Below, one piece after another: positions 60,928-64,000 of a stretch of 64,000 nucleotides of DNA (its first letter is position 1; every line of letters begins with the position of its first letter). The translations under genes were made by a program, and so were the position numbers. Source of the DNA: JAPPOI01 sp028818055 (lineage in GTDB: Bacteria; Pseudomonadota; Alphaproteobacteria; Rhodobacterales; Rhodobacteraceae); NCBI GenBank assembly GCA_965267405.1, contig OZ253954.1, positions 1,984,001-2,048,000 of the forward strand. Direction: 5' to 3'. Below the pieces are notes generated by a model. It was not told the origin of the DNA. It worked only from the letters and a program-made list of their open reading frames with translations, and did no database searches.

Positions 60928-61215
60928 ATGGAACAGATACAAACACGTCAACGCAGCCGCCTCGAAGAGGTTGGTCATGCTATCGATGCCAAGGCCGGTA
61001 AAGCTGGGCCGAAATTCCTGTCGTTGATTCCGATCGCGCTGGGTACGTTTATCGGCCTGTCGATCGTGTTCTATCCGACGTCGCTGGATTCCCTGTTCGA
61101 GTTCATCCTGAAGCTCGGCATGATGACGGCGGCTTTCTACTTGGGCGCGTGGCTTTGGAAGCGTCACAAGTTGATGACGTCGGAAGACGACGAAAGTACC
61201 GAACCGTTAAGCTAA
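60928..61215 (+). CDS. small membrane protein of unknown function
   Basis: This 95-residue protein has a charged N-terminus of about 28 residues and two membrane helices (about 31-48 and 57-78), followed by an acidic tail. No family is recognised. The upstream ribosome site is weak. Confidence 0.65.
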   Translation: MEQIQTRQRSRLEEVGHAIDAKAGKAGPKFLSLIPIALGTFIGLSIVFYPTSLDSLFEFILKLGMMTAAFYLGAWLWKRHKLMTSEDDESTEPLS

Positions 61216-61354
61216 AGTCAGCGCGCGTCTGTGCGCTGATGCACCGTGGCCCAAGTGTACGTTTCGTCACATTGGGCACCGTACGGCTGTACAAATCTGC
61301 ACATTCAGGCACCGTCCCGTGGCGTTACCGAAAACTTCCATGTACGTTCGCGCC

Positions 61355-61780
61355 ATGAAAGCCCTTGTTTTACTCCTCGCCCTTCCAGGCTGCGCGGCCG
61401 CCATCCAAGTCGGCACAGCCTCCCCCGACCCCAATCCGGTGACCATCGGTACGGGGTCTGAACCAAGCAGTCAGATCATCATCTATCGCACGTCCGAAGT
61501 GGGTCTTTTGACCCAAGTTGCCACCACGCCAGCGCTGCTCATTGATGGCCGCTCGGTGGGTACGTGCCGGTTCGAAGCCCCACTGCGATTGCGGGTGCCG
61601 GCCGGGAATTACACCATTACGGCACTCACCCAGAACGGTGAGGAAAATCAATGGGTTGTGGTGGAAGAAGGCGAGACCCAGCATCTCAGATGTGGTGTTG
61701 TTTCAGCGCCGTCGATCGCACCGAAGCCACGTCTGGATCGGGTCTCAGAAGAGGTGGCGGCCCGCGAGGCGGGCCTATAA
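61355..61780 (+). CDS. putative lipoprotein
   Basis: The 141-residue product starts at the ATG at 61355 (61319 and 61340 are also in frame) and has a lipobox LPGC. The mature part is strand-rich with a middle stretch FEAPLRLRVPAGNYTITAL that looks like a beta-sandwich domain. Unrecognised. Three GCACCGT repeats are upstream. It converges with cspA, the stops one base apart. Confidence 0.68.
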   Translation: MKALVLLLALPGCAAAIQVGTASPDPNPVTIGTGSEPSSQIIIYRTSEVGLLTQVATTPALLIDGRSVGTCRFEAPLRLRVPAGNYTITALTQNGEENQWVVVEEGETQHLRCGVVSAPSIAPKPRLDRVSEEVAAREAGL

Positions 61781-61781
61781 G

Positions 61782-61988
61782 TCAGACAACTTTCAGGTCG
61801 CCAGCCATTGTGCGCCCATCCGGGCCTTCAATGACTTCGAACTCGACGTTCTGATCTTCGGTCAGCCCGGTCAGGCCGGACTTTTCCAACTGTGATACAT
61901 GGACAAAAACATCCTTGCCCCCATCTTCAGGAGCAATGAAGCCATATCCTTTCGTGGTATTGAACCACTTAACGGTTCCAGCCGGCAT
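61782..61988 (-). CDS. cold-shock protein, CspA family
   Basis: This 68-residue protein is one cold-shock domain, with RNP1 KGYGFI (13-18) and RNP2 VFVHV (27-31). It binds single-stranded RNA and DNA. The start has a GAAGGAAG site, and a 119-base A+T-rich upstream region separates it from the arsC-like gene. Confidence 0.96.
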   Translation of the reverse strand: MPAGTVKWFNTTKGYGFIAPEDGGKDVFVHVSQLEKSGLTGLTEDQNVEFEVIEGPDGRTMAGDLKVV

Positions 61989-62107
61989 TGGTCTTCCTTC
62001 TTTAGTCGTCGCCGATTAACAGCGATAGTGATGTGTGGAATGAACCACTAAGAAAAATGTGGATCGAATTTCTCAGAAAACAAGACACGAGGCTGTGAGA
62101 ATCTGAC

Positions 62108-62443
62108 ATGAGAAGTGTAAAGATCTTTGGACTTTCGACATGTGATACGTGCCGTAAAGCAAGAAAAACTCTTGAAAGTGAGGGGTTTAACTTAGAATTC
62201 CAAGATGTACGACAACATCCGCTTACGTCCGATAAGCTAAGCCGATTTCTAATTTTTTTTGGAACTCAACTTGTGAATACCCGGTCCACCACGTGGCGAG
62301 GCTTGGGAGAATCTGAGCGGCAACTTCCGGAAATTGAGCTACTCACATTGCATCCAACACTTATGAAACGTCCAGTCATTCAAAGCGATTTGGGTTTGAC
62401 ATTGGGTTGGAATGACGACGTTAGGGCAACGCATCTTGGCTGA
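62108..62443 (+). CDS. ArsC/Spx-like thioredoxin-fold protein
   Basis: This 111-residue protein has the CxxC motif of the ArsC/YffB group, Cys12-x2-Cys15 in STCDTCRKARK, and the later segment KRPVI. It is probably a YffB-like reductase; arsenic genes are not nearby. The gene is A+T-rich (22 G+C in the 60 bases at 62221), so it may be acquired. Confidence 0.85.
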   Translation: MRSVKIFGLSTCDTCRKARKTLESEGFNLEFQDVRQHPLTSDKLSRFLIFFGTQLVNTRSTTWRGLGESERQLPEIELLTLHPTLMKRPVIQSDLGLTLGWNDDVRATHLG

Positions 62444-62488
62444 GACAACGTTTGTGACTATGTCTGGGTCAGGTAGGAGGTAACAGGC

Positions 62489-62854
62489 ATGCGTAACGCC
62501 GCAACAGCACTTGGACTCATCGGTGGAGTATTGGCGCTTATTATGGGGATGGCCAGCTATGGCTACACGGAAGCGCTCTATCGATGGGAGGAGCTCACCC
62601 AGGTTCTCAATCAGCCAGAAAACGTGGACCTGGTCCGTGGCATGAGCGTGATTGCTCCGTTGCTTGCAATCGCTGGCGCAGCGATGGCCAGATATCGCGC
62701 GCTGTGGGGCGGAGCCGCTCTCGCGGTTGCCGCTGTCGGGATGTACATGGCGTTCGGCGTTGGGTTTTTCTCTATCTTTCCTATCGCGATGTGCGGTCTC
62801 GCCGCTATCCTTGCGATTGCAGCCCGGCAGCCTGATGTCGAGACGAGCCACTAA
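62489..62854 (+). CDS. small membrane protein of unknown function
   Basis: This 121-residue protein has four hydrophobic segments (about 5-25, 50-66, 72-92 and 94-112). It starts at an ATG with an excellent AGGAGGTAA site. Its 3' end overlaps the DoxX gene on the other strand by 50 bases. It is not recognised. Confidence 0.72.
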   Translation: MRNAATALGLIGGVLALIMGMASYGYTEALYRWEELTQVLNQPENVDLVRGMSVIAPLLAIAGAAMARYRALWGGAALAVAAVGMYMAFGVGFFSIFPIAMCGLAAILAIAARQPDVETSH

Positions 62855-63389
62855 GAATCCGGTCAAGGCTCAGTGGACCCCCGCCGCGTAGAACCAGATA
62901 CAGCAAGATAAAAATCCAAAACGCACGCTGATCCAAAATGATGCCATCCGGCATGCGATCAAACCATGCGCCAAGGGTTCCATTTGCGATGCCACCATGG
63001 CCGAACAAATCGACCCAGGATTGAACAAAGACGAAACCAATCATTCCAAGTGCAGCTAGTCGAGTAAATAGGCCCAACACGATCAGCAATGGCAAAATGA
63101 ATTCAGCCCAAGTGCCCGCCGTTACGACAGCCCAGTGGAAAATTCCCAATTGCGAGAAGTCATATCCTGCTGCCTCCACAGTTTTTGGAAAGATCTGGAT
63201 ATAAGCTCCGTCGCTTGGAAACAGAAAACCCGTGAAACCTTCGCCGAGTTTTGTGAGACCCGAATTCCAATAGTAAAGCAGGAGTACGGCTGCGAAAACA
63301 AAGCGAGCCAAAGTCGTCATCAAAGGCACAGTCATGCGCTCAAGGCCCGAGAAAACGGTGTTGTGTGCGGATGTCAGGGCGTTGATCAT
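62805..63389 (-). CDS. DoxX family membrane protein
   Basis: This 194-residue protein has four membrane helices and the DoxX-type segments LLYYWNSGLTKLGEGF, TWAEFILPLLIVLGLFTRLAALGM and a final RGGGPLSLDRIL. Its ATG overlaps the stop of the HvfC-like gene upstream. DoxX-type proteins are often the last gene of bufferin-type operons (see the HvfC/BufC entry). The membrane role is not established. Confidence 0.85.
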   Translation of the reverse strand: MINALTSAHNTVFSGLERMTVPLMTTLARFVFAAVLLLYYWNSGLTKLGEGFTGFLFPSDGAYIQIFPKTVEAAGYDFSQLGIFHWAVVTAGTWAEFILPLLIVLGLFTRLAALGMIGFVFVQSWVDLFGHGGIANGTLGAWFDRMPDGIILDQRAFWIFILLYLVLRGGGPLSLDRILSGSSRHQAAGLQSQG

Positions 63390-64000
63390 GGGTCTTCCTT
63401 CACGTCGATTATCGCATTGTTCGCCAGAAGCAGAGCCAGCGTTGCGGATAGGTCAAAGTCATTCTGTTTGGACATGGCTGTCTCGTAGGCGTCGCCGAGC
63501 GTATTTTCGGCCTGAAGTGCAGCCAGAAATGTCGCGGCTCCGGGCGGCAAGAGATGTGGTTCTGGATCTAGATCGGCGCGCACCACGATGACGTCTTGGG
63601 CAACCATTTCTGGTTTTGCGGCCCCCTCGACCATGTTGAACTCCCAAATGGACAACACAGGCCAGTTTGACGATACAATCTGCAGCGCTTTCGAAAGCTC
63701 AACTTTCGATGCCATAAGAATTTCTGGTGCGATTGTCTGAAGTCTATCTGCCGAGAATGGCTCGGCATCCGCAGCATGATAGACTTTACGAATTGCCAAC
63801 TCGAGCCGAGCAACATCTGGCAGATAACCAATGCCTCTTGTTGGTTCGAACGACGCAAGAAATTCGGGCATCTCTTGGCCATAGAACATCATCAGTGGCG
63901 AAGACGGTGGGTGTTTGCGAAGGAATGCGCCTGCAAGCAGTTTGAAGTTTTGCTCACCGACAAGTTTTGCAACTGCCGGAAAAGCTGTTTCAAGCGCTTC
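63386..64000 (-). CDS. HvfC/BufC-type protein (DUF2063), 5'-partial
   Basis: The frame is open to the right edge with no stop in the 108 bases before the first in-window ATG, so the gene starts outside. The visible N-terminal part, with FPAVAKLVGEQNFKLLAGAFLRKHPP, matches the start of the DUF2063/HvfC family, a partner of DUF692 (MNIO) enzymes that modify small metal-binding peptides. The DoxX gene overlaps it at the 3' end. Genes for the DUF692 enzyme and the peptide would be expected just beyond the right edge. Confidence 0.82.
   Translation of the reverse strand, partial: EALETAFPAVAKLVGEQNFKLLAGAFLRKHPPSSPLMMFYGQEMPEFLASFEPTRGIGYLPDVARLELAIRKVYHAADAEPFSADRLQTIAPEILMASKVELSKALQIVSSNWPVLSIWEFNMVEGAAKPEMVAQDVIVVRADLDPEPHLLPPGAATFLAALQAENTLGDAYETAMSKQNDFDLSATLALLLANNAIIDVKEDP

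Noticed and set aside
1..64000. CRISPR arrays, tRNA or rRNA genes, insertion sequences and prophage
   Set aside because: Reading both strands I saw no regularly spaced repeats, tRNA-like cloverleaf, rRNA segment, transposase or phage gene.

Overview
The window looks like chromosomal DNA of an alphaproteobacterium of the Rhodobacteraceae (Roseobacter-type marine group). The evidence is the gene content and order: a coxB-ctaB-coxF-ctaG-coxC cytochrome oxidase cluster followed by surf1, thrC and an M16 peptidase; an alphaproteobacterial Tad pilus locus with very short Flp pilins; the ligase-associated helicase/PdeM pair; a moxR-DUF58-DUF4159-VWA operon; and LdtR-type MarR, SdhE, ThyX and DUF1194 proteins. 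Base composition is near 60% GC, with a few visibly A+T-richer genes. No genus is assigned. No rRNA, tRNA, CRISPR array, insertion sequence or prophage was seen.

Layout. 1-4.8 kb: a partial MOSC protein, a CDGSH/ferredoxin-like Fe-S protein, a thioesterase, and PdeM with its Lhr-like helicase. 4.8-5.06 kb: two inverted copies of a dispersed hairpin repeat. 5.06-8.1 kb: an AAA+ ATPase and, divergently, a polytopic membrane protein. 8.1-18.9 kb: the Tad locus on the minus strand (flp1, flp2, flp3, rcpC, rcpA, a small lipoprotein, tadZ, tadA, tadB, tadC, two TPR lipoproteins, tadV), cut into several transcription units by strong hairpins. 19.2-23.1 kb: a lytic transglycosylase, then a DprE1/DprE2-like pair with a flippase-like membrane protein. 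23.2-25.6 kb: a GNAT protein, succinyl-CoA:3-ketoacid transferase, and a small ribbon-helix-helix module that appears to be leaderless. 25.5-31.3 kb: topA, dprA, a small secreted protein and tldD. 31.5-39.4 kb: cytochrome oxidase genes, thrC, an M16 peptidase, a RimJ-type acetyltransferase and a YegP protein. 39.5-41.8 kb: a WYL regulator, a VOC protein, a fasciclin protein and YjhX. 41.8-50.6 kb: a ferric-reductase-like protein, DUF1285, and the MoxR operon. 50.7-58.9 kb: flavin reductase, GNAT, aspartate aminotransferase, sdhE, an LdtR-like regulator, two DUF1194 proteins, glyoxalase, a Slam-like outer-membrane protein and thyX. 58.9-64 kb: an A+T-rich PD-(D/E)XK nuclease-like gene coupled to thyX, small membrane proteins, HPF/RaiA, a lipoprotein, cspA, an ArsC-like protein, and a DoxX-HvfC pair running off the right edge.

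How the parts fit. The Tad genes cover pilin, inner-membrane platform, ATPase, secretin and prepilin peptidase. The minor pseudopilins TadE/F/G are not here, and the usual CpaD slot is held by an unrelated-looking small lipoprotein. The AAA+ ATPase at 5.06-6.37 kb shares a 16-base upstream element with tadZ, which suggests co-regulation. The cox cluster supplies subunits II and III, heme O synthase and two assembly factors, but not subunit I. The best candidates for undescribed biology are the Tad-linked ATPase and its shared element, the leaderless RHH/HxxH module, the thyX-coupled nuclease-like gene and the Slam-like protein without a visible cargo.
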